A DNA stretch of 64,000 nucleotides from Bemisia tabaci (lineage: Eukaryota > Arthropoda > Insecta > Hemiptera > Aleyrodidae): assembly GCF_918797505.1 (NCBI RefSeq), contig NC_092801.1:12958001-13022000 (forward strand), written 5' to 3'. The notes beneath the pieces are model-generated. The model made no database searches, was not told the origin of the DNA, and saw only the letters and a list, made by a program, of their open reading frames with translations. Positions 34,055 through 45,344 of the stretch are shown here, piece after piece. The first letter of the stretch is position 1. Every line of letters begins with the position of its first letter. Position numbers and translations under genes: made by a program.

Positions 34055-34342
34055 CAGGGTTGCACGCGTGAAATGCAAACTATTAAATATTGAACATTCC
34101 CGTGAAATATTTCATGGAATTTCGCAAAGATGTGAAAAATATGGGACATATTTTCAGAGGCTCATTGTGAGTAAGCAGCACGCACTAAAAACACCAAAAA
34201 GCAAAAACCAGTCGCATTTCCTTTCATTTTGCATTTAATTTCGAAAAATATGTTTCGATATTTTTCATATCTTTACGAAATTTCATTAAACATTTCACAT
34301 GAAATTTCGAAATTTTATTTTTCATGAAAAATTGCAAACCTG
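34055..34342. repeat. CAGGGTTGCA hAT-like MITE, TSD GATACAGG
   Basis: Inverted ends CAGGGTTGCA and TGCAAACCTG. An exact 8-bp duplication GATACAGG is at 34047-34054 and 34343-34350. The interior is rich in GAAATATTTCATG and TTCATGAAAAAT motifs. A diverged relative lies at about 53648-53910. Confidence 0.9.
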
Positions 34343-34609
34343 GATACAGGGATGGCATTTATATGTAGACTTATCGGGAGCGTTATTTGAACTGCATTTG
34401 ACAATAAGGAGCTACTGTTTTAACTTATCCATAAGAGCGCATATCTGCATCGAAAAAGTGGTGGCACATGCGTTTTTTTCTAAAATGAACAAGGAATAAT
34501 AGTTCTTTGTTGGAAAATGCAGTTCATTTTAGCTTGATTTTATAGGATGAAAAACGGGCACAAAGGTTGCTTGTTGGTGTCACCCGTATATGCAGAAGAA
34601 TGCCACTAG

Positions 34610-34735
34610 ACCACGGATTTTTAATTCATTCATTTTGTTTTGCTTTTTTCGGCTTCTTTTTGCTTTTTTTGCTTTGCTGATTTTTTTGCTTGTTTTGCTT
34701 TTTTTGCTTTTTCTGCTCCTTCATGGTTTTTTTTT
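34610..34735. repeat. TTTTGCTTTT simple repeat
   Basis: Short-period T-rich repeat with GC interruptions. It accounts for the lysine- and phenylalanine-rich frames on both strands. Confidence 0.9.
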
Positions 34736-35189
34736 TGACACCTGGCACCAATGCACCATTGCACGGCTTAGCTACTCGCGTAAAACGAAAACAGTTCAAA
34801 ATAAACAGTCCATTAGCGAGTGACACAACGGAGACTTCGCTTCATTTAAATAACGCCCCCCCTCCCTTACCCCGATTCCCACCCCCTCTCACCCTCCTTA
34901 CCCCGACAGTCTAATATTCATAATTATGCTCTCCTCTACCCTTATATTTGAGCCCCCGGACATCCCCTTAAAACTACCCGACTAAAATGGGAATTGAGGC
35001 ATTACCGACTATGCAAACTGTGTCAAGACGAACACTTGTGCTACATTTTGCAATCATAGGAGCTACAATTCCTAACTCATTTGTAGAGGCACTTCGTATG
35101 GAAACTTATGGCACATACGTTGTTTCTCAAGTGAGCTGAAAATTGTAGGTCTATAAATTGTAAAATGTAGTCCATTTATTCGAATAAAG

Positions 35190-35590
35190 CTTGCCTACTA
35201 AAACAGGCTAGTCAAAAATCATTATCTGTACAGTGCTTTTCCGGTACATTTCCAAGAAATTCAATACATCCTCAGCAGAAAAAATTCAGCACTTTTTCAG
35301 TACCTCCATTTGATGAAATTTGAAAAATTTCGAGACTTCGGAATTCTCGCTCAAATTGCGACAAAAATGACGTAAACACCATATGTCACTGGCGGCTTGA
35401 ACATTAACTAACTAGACATACTTTCCAGACTTTATAAAAAGCAGGCGTGGTGTGAAGGGAAAAATGCCGGACCTCATGGCAGAATTTCCGCACTTCTTCA
35501 GTGCTTCCGGACCACCCTTAAAAAGTCAGTATTTCCAGACTTTCCGGAAATATCAAACTGATAGATACCCTGGAAAAATAATGGCGATCA
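35190..35590. repeat. Diverged CAGGGTGTCTAC-family copy
   Basis: Contains the family's TCCAAGAAATTCAATAC, TTGCGACAAAAATGAC and TTTCCGGA motifs in order but with weak ends. Confidence 0.5.
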
Positions 35591-36166
35591 AAATAACAAG
35601 ATTATGCCACATTCAGGAGCCTTTTCTTGAAATTCAAGGATATTCGAGGACTTGAAAAATCGAAAAAAAAATAATCCGAGTATTCCAGAACTTTTTTAGG
35701 CGTTACGGACCCTGCCTCGCCGTCGATTTTTGACCTTTGGGCCTTTCCGCGGCAGGGGTCAGCCGACGAAACTCTCGAACTCGTCACGACGCGAGAGGGG
35801 CAGCGGGAAATTGAAAATCGGAAGCCGGGTATGGAATTAAGAGAAGTGACGGCATTGAAGCGTCGAGTGAATAAATTGGAATATTAAATTAATTTCCGCG
35901 GACGCCGCGCCGACTTGGGCCAGGGTTACAGTTTCACTGGAGTCAGCGCACCCTTCAGATTTCATTAGAGCCGCCCTGAGTGCCCCCCCCCCCCCCCCCC
36001 CGCCGTCGGAGGGATGGATGGAGTCAGATTCGCGTGTCAGCGTCAGCTAAATATCTATTAATAGGGTTTAATACGGCCGACCGCGGGTCTATAAAACCTT
36101 TTACACGGGATCCCTCTCCGCGTTGCAATATCGCACCAGGGATTTTTTTTCTTGACGCGGAAGCCG
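35591..36166. other. Single-copy GC-mixed block with a C run
   Basis: A C run at about 35983-36001. No gene. Confidence 0.3.
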
Positions 36167-36397
36167 CACTGGAAAAAAAAAAAAACACGTGGGATCTAGA
36201 GTCCAGACTCTTGAAAACATCGACAAGAAAAAATACTCTTGATTCAATTAGATTTAAGCTTGAATCAAAAGGAAATCCGCCCAAATTAAGAGGCGTGGTT
36301 CTTGATTTAAGCTTAAATCTGATTCAATCATGAGTATTTTTTCTTGTCGATGTTTTTAAGAGTCTGGACTCTGGATCCAATGTGTTTTTTTTCCAGT
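36167..36397 (+). repeat. CACTGG MITE, copy 7
   Basis: 231 bp; right end CCAGTA. Followed five bases later by a CAGGGTGTCTAC element. Confidence 0.88.
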
Positions 36398-36401
36398 ACA
36401 T

Positions 36402-36714
36402 CAGGGTGTCTACTAAAACAGGCTGGCCAAAAATCAGTGTTTGTACAGTACTTTTTCAGTGCATTCCCAAGAATTTCAGTACCTGCTTAACAAACAAATT
36501 CAGTTCTTTTCAGTGCCTCCATTTGACGAAATTCGAAAAATTTCAAAAATTTGAATTTCTCGCTCAATTGCGACGAAAATGATAAAAAAAAAAAACAAAA
36601 AAATTTCGGACCTCTTTGTGGAATTTCCGCACTTTTTCAATGCTTCCGGACCACCCTTAAAAAATCAGTACCATTTCCGGACTTTCCGGAAATTCCGCAC
36701 TTGTAGACACCCTG
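36402..36714. repeat. CAGGGTGTCTAC MITE, copy 1
   Basis: Ends CAGGGTGTCTAC and GTAGACACCCTG. The interior has repeated CAGTAC and TTCCGGAC motifs. No exact flanking duplication here. Confidence 0.82.
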
Positions 36715-36799
36715 GTCCATAAATGTCATCAGGTACTGGGGGGAGGGGGAGGAGGAGGGGGAGGATATCTATGATTCAGTAGCGATGCCAGAGGGGCGC

Positions 36800-36945
36800 A
36801 GAATGTAACAAGTCAGTTGGAGAAGTCGAGCAAGATGTGGAAACTTTGAATGCTTATAACTTAGTTCCTACAAAATTCTGAGGTTTTCAAAGTGGTTCCA
36901 ATGCAATGATTTTCTGGTGAACTTGTCTTCGTTTTTCTTATTGTC
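36800..36945. repeat. Left half of a CACAGTGGATCGAG MITE
   Basis: Matches the first 150 bp of the family and stops where a tRNA-like sequence begins. Confidence 0.55.
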
Positions 36946-37140
36946 GGGCTCCTGTGGTGTGGTGGTTGTAGTGCTTACTCTATCATCGGGGGGTCCCGGG
37001 TTCGATTCCCGGCCAGGTGTGACCGGAGTTTGATGATCTCAAACAACGATTAACTATACGACTAGAAAATTGAAAACAATCTCAAAATCAACCATGAGCA
37101 TTGTATGAGGAACGGTTCTCCTTCCTCCGCGTTTGATTAC
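36946..37140 (+). repeat. tRNA-derived SINE
   Basis: The head (36946-37018) has an A-box-like TGTGGTGTGGTGG and a well-formed T arm, CCGGG-TTCGATT-CCCGG, with a B box. The acceptor stem does not pair, so it is not a functional tRNA. The roughly 120-bp tail to about 37140 is unrelated to tRNA. It interrupts a CACAGTGGATCGAG element. Confidence 0.7.
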
Positions 37141-37166
37141 TTTTTCCGAAAATATTCCAGCCGCCT

Positions 37167-37401
37167 CACAGTGGATCGAGTCTACAGGAGAGGTCGGACA
37201 GAATTTGGAAACTTTAAACGCTTATAACTCCGTTTTTCCAAAACTTTGAGGTTTTAAAAGTGGTTTCATTGGTTCTCTCGTAAAATTTTCCTCTAGGAGC
37301 ACCCCTTGAAATTTAAAATGTAACGGATTAAACATAAAAATTCGCCGTTTTAGTCAAAAATTTCTTCTCCGACCTCTCAAATTGACTCGATCAACTGTGC
37401 G
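37167..37401. repeat. CACAGTGGATCGAG MITE, complete copy
   Basis: 235 bp with ends CACAGTGGATCGAG and CTCGATCAACTGTG. Confidence 0.85.
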
Positions 37402-37930
37402 TCTGCGCAAGGAACTTTTATTATATTAGGCATCACTCAGAAAAATTAATCAATCCAATTGGACTGGTGTATTAGCATTGTAGGCCGAAAATAATTCCGA
37501 CCTTATTCATTAGATGAAGCCGTTACACTGGCTTAGTTGCACGCAACCACCCTGCCCCCTCCCTTTCCAACCCCCCACCCCTCCCCCACCATCCCCCGCC
37601 TGAGATCTCAAGGGTTAAAACAAGACCCTCACCCCGTGTTAAAACTGGAGCGTCATCAGGGTGTGGCAGGGGTCACAAACGAGGGGCCGAGGGGGGAGGG
37701 GGGGAGGGTGCCCCGGCTGTAAAATGCACTCGGAGTGACTGGTATAACACGTCCGCTTGTAAAACATACTAATCATCATTAATAACCCCTGCGCTCCGGG
37801 CCCGTGTTCTGGTGTTGATGTTCCGGGCGAGAAAAAACATTGAAAAATCGGTCGCCAATCAATAACCATGATTTGATAAAAATGGCGCACACTGATCCGG
37901 AAGCCCGTCGATGTCTCGTTCCAAAGTATC
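37402..37930. other. Unassigned DNA with C- and G-rich runs
   Basis: A pyrimidine-rich run is at 37545-37600 and a G-rich run at 37680-37708. No gene. Confidence 0.35.
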
Positions 37931-37944
37931 ACAAGCAGTGTTCC

Positions 37945-38402
37945 CACTTCCCGGAACTTTATAGATTTTCCTGGACTTTCCCCGCAGAACTTTTAAAGTT
38001 CCCAAAATGTTCCGGAACTTTAGAAAAAATCTGAGAAAAATCCCGGCATTTATGACCGCCATTGAGTGGGAGAAACTGGAACAAAAAAGTTCTGAATCCC
38101 GGAACTTTTGAAAGTCCCGAAATATTCCGGAATTTTTGTATTTTCTCTTTCCGGAACTTTCTTGGAACTTTAGAGAAAATCTAAGAAAAATCCCGGCATT
38201 TTTGACGGTCTTTGAGTGGGAGAACCTGGAACAAAAAAGTTCCGAATCCCGGAACTTTTGAAAGTCCCGAAATATTCCGGATTTTTTGTATTTTCCGGAA
38301 CTTTCTCGGAACTTTAGAAAAAATCTGAAAGAAAATCCGGCAATTTTGACGGTCATTGAGTGGGAAACTGGAACAAAAAAGTTCCGAATCCCGGAACTGT
38401 TT
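37945..38402 (-). repeat. Three tandem units of about 144-150 bp (CCCGGAACTTTTGAAAG)
   Basis: Units are marked by ATTGAGTGGGA at 38061, 38211 (TTTGAGTGGGA) and 38355, and by AAAAAAGTTCCGAATCCCGG. The period is a multiple of three in at least one interval, so a 195-codon minus frame with a repeating SELFCS motif stays open. I regard it as repeat-derived, not a protein gene. Confidence 0.85.
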
Positions 38403-38425
38403 ACGGACATGGAACAGAGGCACTG

Positions 38426-38639
38426 ATCACAAGCGCCATGCGACATTTCAAAATTTCCGCCGCCATTTTAATTTTTTACAGAGAAATTGTTCGACAGAGC
38501 TGTCCGAAAATTACACTGACTTTTCTTTAAGCTGCCGATAAAATTCAGTGAAATTTTCCAACGGGTTCAACCAACAAATTCTCTGCAAAGAAACAAATTG
38601 GCGGAGAAATTTGTGAAACGTTGCATGGCGCTTAAGATA
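38426..38639. repeat. ATCACAAGCGCCATG MITE, complete copy
   Basis: 214 bp. The left arm ATCACAAGCGCCATGCGACA faces TTGCATGGCGCTTAAGAT. Confidence 0.8.
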
Positions 38640-38835
38640 CTTTGGCTGGAGGGTGATGATCTCTGTCTCAAATAAGAGATGTAGTCAGGCTTCGATACCT
38701 CGAAGCTGAAGAGAGGTGATGGGGAATTTGGCGAAATCGAAAATCATAGGTTTCTCCGTTTCACGGGTCGATTATTGAAATTGATAGACAAAGCTGTGGA
38801 CAAAGAAGACATGAGGGATACGGAGGGATCCTATT

Positions 38836-39088
38836 CTGCCGTGCTAAGGAAGAACGCCGCATGAACATTCGAGAGTTGCCAAACATCCCTTAATAAAACA
38901 TGTATTTTAGACAACATTTACGCATATTTTTCCTCGAAATTCTCAAATATTTTAGATTAAATTGCGTACAAAATCGTCTGAAAATTTCAGAAAATAATAT
39001 ACGCAATTTTCCCAGTAATTTTGGCTTTTATCGGAGGAAACTTGGCAACGCATGAAGGTTCATACGGCGTTCTTCCTTAGCACGGTAG
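38836..39088. repeat. CTGCCGTGCTAAGG MITE with TATT duplication
   Basis: 253 bp. TATT at 38832-38835 and 39089-39092. Confidence 0.9.
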
Positions 39089-39617
39089 TATTGGTGGAAG
39101 TGGGCGTGTTTTTTGATGTTTCTGGGGTTTCCCCTGACACAAAAATCGCTTGCAAAACAAAATTCCCTGACATGTCGAATTTTTGCGGACTCCCTGACAT
39201 TTCCCTGATTTCCCTATGACCTAAAACAAAAATTCCCTTACATTTCCCGGTTGTTCAGATCGCTAGACACCCTGGTAAGTTCTCTTTTCATCTACTGTAC
39301 GCCGCGCGAGGCCGCGACAGGACGCAACACAGCGGCACCCTGCCGGCCCAACAGATGTTCCCCTGTTTATTTTCCCCCTTCGGCCCGGTTCGCGTTCCTC
39401 CTTCGATCCGTTCCCATTTCCCGGACGCGAACCCGAGAGGCGGGATGCACCAGGACGTTCTGAAAAATTGCTCGCCTCTAAAATAACTACTCGGAGCGAG
39501 GGGAAATAAGGTAATCACTCGAGAGAAAAATTATTCCGCGGCGATTGGTTTAGCTCAATCAGACTTCGGACGAGCCCCATGCAGGGAGCAGGAATTCCGC
39601 TTACGTTCCGGTCAGAG

Positions 39618-39930
39618 GCGAATCCAGCAATTTGGCAACACCGGGTTTCCTCCCTTTAAACCTATGCTAAATAATCGATTCTAGTTGGAGCGCCTGGCCT
39701 AAGAATCGATACATATTCATAGGTTTAAATGGAGAATAGACAATGTTGCCAATTTGCCGGATCCGCCAATGGTTCCAGGTACGAGTCTCCAGAGGCGTCC
39801 GCAGCAATTTGGCAACACCAGATTCCCTCTAACTTAACCTATGTTAAATAATCGATTCTTGTCGGAGTGCCTGGCCCAAGAATCGATACATAATCAAAGG
39901 TTTAAATGGAGAAGAGACAATGGTTCCAGT
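39618..39930 (+). repeat. Two tandem GGCAACACC/ATCGAT MITEs (third at 42734)
   Basis: Units at about 39618-39772 and 39790-39930 share TTTGGCAACACC, TAAATAATCGATTC, AAGAATCGATACAT and TTTAAATGGAGAA, joined by AATGGTTCCAGGTACGAGTC. The third unit continues at 42734-42905, after a large insertion. Confidence 0.82.
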
Positions 39931-40904
39931 TACGACCCGCCCAACACGAAATATTGCAGCAATATTGTCAATATTGAAACAATATTGTCATGTAAATATT
40001 TCCTTAAAGACACTGCAGAAATATGTTGACAATATTGCTAAAATATTTCATGACAATATTGTAACAATATATTTATAAAAATGTTTTAAATATATTTACA
40101 AAATATATTTATGTAATTACTTTTAAAACAGTTTGTAAAATATATTTACAAAATATTTTAAAATTATTTTAGAAATATTAGTTTAAAAATATTTGTTTAA
40201 TATTATGTTAAAAATATTTTATAAATATTTTTGTAATATTTAAAAATTAATTACTAAAATGGCAAAAAATGGTTTGCGATTTCTGCAATTTGCTTTTTTT
40301 GCTAAAATGCCCACCCTCGTGGCGAGAACGACAAAACAATTTGCAAAAGTGGTAATTTTATTGTGCGAAAATGGCACTATACTTTTGCGAAATTAACATT
40401 ACTAGTTTATGCTATTATGGCTAAAATTTTTGCTAGATTTTCAAAATGTTTGCCAAATTAGCGTATGGTTTTGCTCTGTTTACCAATTATTTTGCGGAAC
40501 TTACTAAAATCAATCGCTAGAAAAAAGAAAGGGGGGGGGGGGAAGAAAAGACAAAAAGAAGGGAAAAAAATAAATAACATAACATAAATACATCGACATA
40601 AATTCAAACTAGGAAAAAGCTCAAATAATTAAAACTGGAAAAAGACGCAATTATAAAAAACAGTAATTTGGTAAAGAAAAAAATGAGAGAGAGTTAAAAA
40701 AAACGAAAATTTGTAATACATGAATAGGAATATGTTGAGTACAATTAATAAAGAATTTGAAACACAAATTACAGGATGAAATAAAAAATAATAAATAAAT
40801 AATAAATAGTAAATTCTGGTAAAATATTATAAGAATCCGTCAATAAACAAACATATTACGGACTCAGAGGCCTGCGATAGTTAAGAGATTGAATTTACGG
40901 GCCC

Positions 40905-41010
40905 ATCTACATCAAGCCTGGCTGGTCTGGTGGTAAAGTACTGAACTTCGGATATCAACTCCACCCCGATTTTAAGAGGTAGATCGATAGTACATACTGT
41001 AGAGAAGACT
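40905..41010 (+). repeat. Weak tRNA-like sequence
   Basis: GGCTGGTCTGGTGGTAAAGTACTG resembles the D-arm/A-box half of a tRNA, but no B box follows. Low-confidence SINE fragment; only the general resemblance is claimed. Confidence 0.25.
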
Positions 41011-41519
41011 CCTGTAAAATTTCACTTCGATTAAAGCACTAATAAAGATGTGACAAGCCTGGGAAGTGCGGCGCGCAGAGCACTTTATGAGTGCGATTCC
41101 AGTTACCGAGCGGCAGTGCTGTGTTTAAGGGCTTGTTTTCGTCGTTTCACCGTACCTGAAAGTGTTTGGGCACTTGATTCACAAAATATAAGATAAGTTT
41201 AAAATGTTTTATGCTGAAACTTTTTTTTTTTATCATATCTAATGCTCTAGATTAACCCTTAGACATAGTCAGTTTTATCAATAAAATCGCAGAAGTAGGA
41301 CCCAAAAAATATACTTAGCACCTCTGAGCACCTCGTAATTTTACTCGGAAGTTATTGTCATGACTCTAGACTACCTTCAAGTCTAATGGCTGAACCATAG
41401 TCCACCATAGCCTCAAGTTATTTCTCATGAAAAATGACGTTTTCGCGTTTCTTATCACTTACTACAATTAGCTATCATATGCCATTGACGATGACTTTTA
41501 TCATGTTCCATTGTCATAT

Positions 41520-41995
41520 TCTAGCAAATCGAATGCATTAGAGCCTAAATCTGCCCAGGCAGAATAATACGAGTTGATGGGGTTGATCGGGACCAATTGA
41601 AACTTTGTGCTCAAGAACAGCAAAGAATCGCCTCGAGAGGCTACTTTGAGGCCCCGTAAAAGTTTTTTTTTTGACGTTTTAAGTGTTTCAAACATATAAT
41701 CTATTAGTGTAGATATATGTTAGCATAAGTTTAGCCTGGCAGACGAAAACAAGTCTAAACGGTTGATCGGTGGGACTTGAAAGTAAGGCTCCCGAGCAAT
41801 GAAATTGTCTTAGGAAGCCACTTTGAGGTCCCGTAAACGTTTTTTTTTTACGTTTACCCATGTTTCAAACAAATAATCTATCAAAATGGATATATTTAAG
41901 CTTAAGTTTCGCTTGGCTGACGAAAACAAGTTCAAACGGCTGATCGGTGGGACTTGAAAGTAGGCCTCTGGAGCCATGAAACGTAGAAGTATTAT
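41520..41995 (+). repeat. Tandem repeat of about 178-bp units
   Basis: TTTGAGGCCCCGTAAAAG (about 41645) recurs as TTTGAGGTCCCGTAAACG (about 41822). GATCGGTGGGACTTGAAAGTA occurs at about 41766 and 41943. A third, more diverged unit precedes them. Confidence 0.82.
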
Positions 41996-42115
41996 CCTGA
42001 GCTGTCTTTTTCAAGTTCCCTTGATAGTAGTGTTTGACGAGGCTCTACTTTTAGCTTCTTTATAGTCCATCCAATGTAAAATTAATTTTTAAACTTATAA
42101 AAAAAAAAAAAAAAT

Positions 42116-42196
42116 TCTACCGGGAATCGAACCCGGGACATCAAGAAAATGAGTGAGACGCGATGCCAACTGCTCCACCGCTTCAACTCGAACTTG
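42116..42196 (-). repeat. tRNA-like SINE head or tRNA pseudogene, Met-like
   Basis: On the minus strand it shows GGAGCAGTTGGCA (A box and D arm), an anticodon-loop-like CTCATTT with CAT, and CCGGG-TTCGATT-CCCGG (T arm, B box). A T run follows that could terminate RNA polymerase III. The 5' acceptor strand does not match the 3' strand. It is probably a tRNA-Met-derived SINE head or a decayed gene. Confidence 0.6.
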
Positions 42197-42359
42197 CAAC
42201 CTCAATTTAAGGTTTGTGAACAAATTATTACCACAGTTATATAAAGTATAAAAATGTTAAAAATGGATTTTTCCTGAAGAATATTAGCATTTTTGCACTC
42301 AGCGACCCTAAAAACCCCTGAAAACTCATATTGCGAGGTTTAAACATACGTATCTGATT

Positions 42360-42445
42360 TAATGCCGCTTAAACCGGCTATTCGGACCATAGTGAGGCGT
42401 GGGTTCTAATCCCGACTAGGACGGCGCGGATTTTAAGGTCAGGAA
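42360..42445 (+). repeat. Possible decayed tRNA-like sequence
   Basis: GTGGGTTCTAATCCCGAC resembles a T arm with B box, but the 5' half is not convincing. Confidence 0.25.
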
Positions 42446-42733
42446 CAACTCTACGATCCACAACCTGGACGCATGTGTGCATTAGAAAGAAAATTAGTTC
42501 CAAAGACGTCTCCTAGAGTGCGCGCACACGGATATGGAATATGATAACCTCATCGCAAGTAAATATTTTTAAAATATATTATCAATATTACCTTGACAAT
42601 ATTGCTGCAATATTGTCAGGGGGCGGACAACAAACTATTGCAGCAATATTATTTCGATATTGTTAAAATATTGTTAAAATGTTTTTGACAATATTTCAGC
42701 AATATTTTTAAAATATTTCCGTGTTGGGCGGGG

Positions 42734-42905
42734 AGTCTCCAGAGGCATTATTCCCAGCAAGTTGGCAACACCAGATTCCCTCTATGTTCCCACCAATGTT
42801 AAATAATCGATTCGTGTCGGATCACCTGGCCCCTCTAAGAATCGATACATTTCCATAAGTTTAAATGGAGAAAAACAATGTTGCCACTTTGCTGGATACG
42901 CCAGT
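42734..42905 (+). repeat. Third GGCAACACC/ATCGAT tandem unit
   Basis: Continues the array interrupted at 39935, with the same GAGTCTCCAGAGGC junction sequence. Confidence 0.78.
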
Positions 42906-43194
42906 GCGAGTCTTGTGAGTCTCAGAGATTTTCCCCGCTGATCATACGGGAATGAAAAGGGAGGATTTAAACATTTTGGGGATTGTGAGGATTGCGCTAA
43001 GAGAGAATAAGGGGCCTGGTTTTCTTGAGAGGGGCAAGTAGATATCTGGGGTGGAGCAGCCCCCCCCCCTTCTTCGCCCATGATTGACGTATACACGCTA
43101 AAAGGAACTATGTGAAAATTAATAAAATCAAGAGGATCAATGTGCATAGGATTTGCGTGCATCAGTTCCATCATGTTTATTTCATTTTTATATG

Positions 43195-43262
43195 TTTTTT
43201 AAAGCACATATGCTTTAAAAAATAGACTAAATGTTGTAATTATAACATTTAGTCTATTTTTT
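43195..43262. other. Two adjoining perfect hairpins sharing an A6 tract
   Basis: Hairpin 1 (43195-43222) has a 12-bp stem with loop CATA. Hairpin 2 (43217-43262) has a 19-bp stem (AAAAAATAGACTAAATGTT against its complement) and an 8-nt centre. The A6 at 43217-43222 belongs to both stems, so the two are mutually exclusive at their border. Confidence 0.75.
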
Positions 43263-43399
43263 AGGGAGCTGTTACTCCTGACTCTTCTGTGAAAATGCCT
43301 ATTCGCGTGGAGAATCTAATAGCGCATACGTTGTTTCTAAAGTAAGCGAGAAATATTAGTTCCTTATTGTAAAATGAAGTCCAAATGTAGTCTACTAAG

Positions 43400-44435
43400 G
43401 ATACAGCAAAAATAAACTTGTGGGATTGCACCAGAAATTCTTTTTTAGTAGCATTTACACCCTTACTCATCCTCAGCCACTTTCACTGCTTTAGATTCAC
43501 TCTAATCTTGTCAACTTGAATATAATCTCCCTGATTCATTTCACACAAAATTACAACAAAAGTGATTTCTGTGTGCAATTAGTCAACACTGATTTTACGA
43601 GGTCTCGTAAAATCAAGGGAGGGAAGGGGCGCTTGAGGAATAAGCGGGAGAAAACACATTTATACATTTTCGAGCATAATTCAAATATTTACTCGAAAAA
43701 ACACCCCGTTGTAATCGACTAAGTTGACGTTTGTAAGAGGGGAGAAAGATAATACCAATAAATGCGATTGCGGCTGTACAATCCTGGATTTAACTTGCAG
43801 GCGCCAAGTAGAGATAAGCCCTGTTGCCTCTTCGGCATTTTACAATAGAAAAGAATCGAATTTTTGGAATTATCTATCTCGACGTTATTTTTCATCCTCC
43901 ATCCCCTACCAGATCAATAAGGGTTGTGGAAAACCGTATCGATGGCTCAATGCAGAGTATCTTTCATCACGTTGTTGCAAAACTTTTCTCGTGTTTTACT
44001 ATTTTTAAATAAAACTGATCGACAATTTTCTTGAAATCATTTGAGAATATTCTTCCTACATTATAACATTTAGATAAAATTTTCTCTGTAGAAAATATAA
44101 CAATCCAAAAGAAGGGTAGCGGTAAGGGCCTTTTCCTACCGTACTTGGATTTTGCTAATACGATCTACGTTTTCAAAGTACTAGTTCTAGTGACAAGTTT
44201 TCATTCTTCATTGTATTCCGAACGTTCCTGACTTTTCAGGGTCTTGTCTTTGATAAGAAAATTCTCTGACTTTCCCCAACCTTTCTGTCATTATTTTTCT
44301 CTTCCTCCATGATTTCACAAAAATATTGTTTTAGGGAGGCGCAGAGCCTTGAATTTGAAAAAAAATGCAATGTCTTGGCTAGAATAAAAAATGCCAAGGT
44401 CTCGCAGCGAGATTCACTGACTTTTCCGTGTCGTC
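43400..44435. other. Unassigned AT-rich DNA
   Basis: No gene or end-matched element. The plus frames at 43516-44012 have no recognisable features. Confidence 0.3.
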
Positions 44436-44867
44436 CAGGGGCGGACTGGTAGTCGAAAAGTTAGGAGGCGACCTAGATTTGGGGGCCCCTTCTGTCGTTC
44501 AGAGGCCCCTCTAAGGAGGTCCGGGGGCCCTCCCCCGTAAAATTTGGAAAATTTCACATTTTTTAAACGCAACTTGAAGCATCTTGGAGTCAAATTTTTC
44601 AGTATTTGAACTTCAAAATAACCCGTTCTTAGGATTCTTCGGGGGCCCCTTCATCACATAAGCTTTAGGCGAGCTTTCATGTCTCTTAGAGACACATTTT
44701 CAAGAATTTTGGGGCCTTTTAGTGACTGAAGAGGATAGGAAAATTACAACATTACGGGGAAAAAACGATAACTCGAAAAAAATTCGCCGCGAGGGCCCCT
44801 TAAGGACCTCCGCGGCAAATTGTTAGGAGGCGATCGCCTCCCCGCCCCCATGGCCAGTCCGCCCCTG
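44436..44867. repeat. CAGGGGCGGACTGG hAT-like MITE
   Basis: 432 bp with ends CAGGGGCGGACTGG and CCAGTCCGCCCCTG. Octamers GTGTCGTC (44428-44435) and GTGTCTTC (44868-44875) differ at one base, a typical aged hAT target duplication. The interior has GAGGGGCCCCTT-like facing segments. Confidence 0.9.
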
Positions 44868-45035
44868 GTGTCTTCCCAGGTTTGCACAAAATTCTCTGAC
44901 TTTTCAAGAACTTGTCACCTCATCCATATGGTACATTCTATATATGCCAATTGGATCGCATTCTGCGCTGAGGAAACACTTTTTCTGGCTCACCCATAAA
45001 AGCACTTACCTTCACAGGGAAACTAACTAAAACTA

Positions 45036-45298
45036 CATATCGACGGTGAAACTACCAAACCACGTATCTTGTTTGCGGTGTTTAAAAATCTACGCTCGCA
45101 TTTTATTTTTTTGAAGTAGACCAAATCAATATCATTCCTTGAAATTTTCACAGAATTTTCTCCGCACGAAGAAGAAAAATCACAGAAATTTTCAAGACTG
45201 GACGTTAAGTAGTTTTTCATTTAAAAAATGAAGTATGACAGGAAGTCTGCGACGTCGCAAACCGAGATACGTGGTTTGGTAGTTTCACCGTCGATATG
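45036..45298. repeat. CATATCGACGGTGAAACTAC MITE
   Basis: 263 bp with perfect inverted ends of about 35 bp beginning CATATCGACGGTGAAACTAC. The interior is not palindromic. Fragments of the same end occur near 54085 and 63229. Confidence 0.88.
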
Positions 45299-45344
45299 GT
45301 GCACAAACGTGGTTTCTAAAATGATTCAGAAATCGTGTTTCCTT

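Larger units (their letters stand above)
39936..42733. mobile_element. Large element with CCCGCCCAACACG ends and ATATT-rich termini
   Basis: CCCGCCCAACACG (39936-39948) and its complement (42721-42733) bound 2.8 kb inserted between tandem MITE units, with GA on each side as a possible 2-bp duplication. Inside both ends are long AATATTGCAGCAATATTGTC-like palindromic tracts. A second copy of the left end appears near 42620-42650. This suggests a small element (about 42622-42733) next to a larger one. The interior holds tRNA-like sequences and a tandem repeat but no transposase frame. Confidence 0.6.

Noticed and set aside
36946..37018. Functional tRNA gene
   Set aside because: A and B boxes and the T arm are present, but the acceptor stem does not pair and a SINE-like tail follows.
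37859..38446. 195-codon minus-strand frame
   Set aside because: It is a three-unit tandem repeat translated through.
43516..44012. Overlapping small plus-strand frames
   Set aside because: No domain, codon pattern or splice signal supports them.
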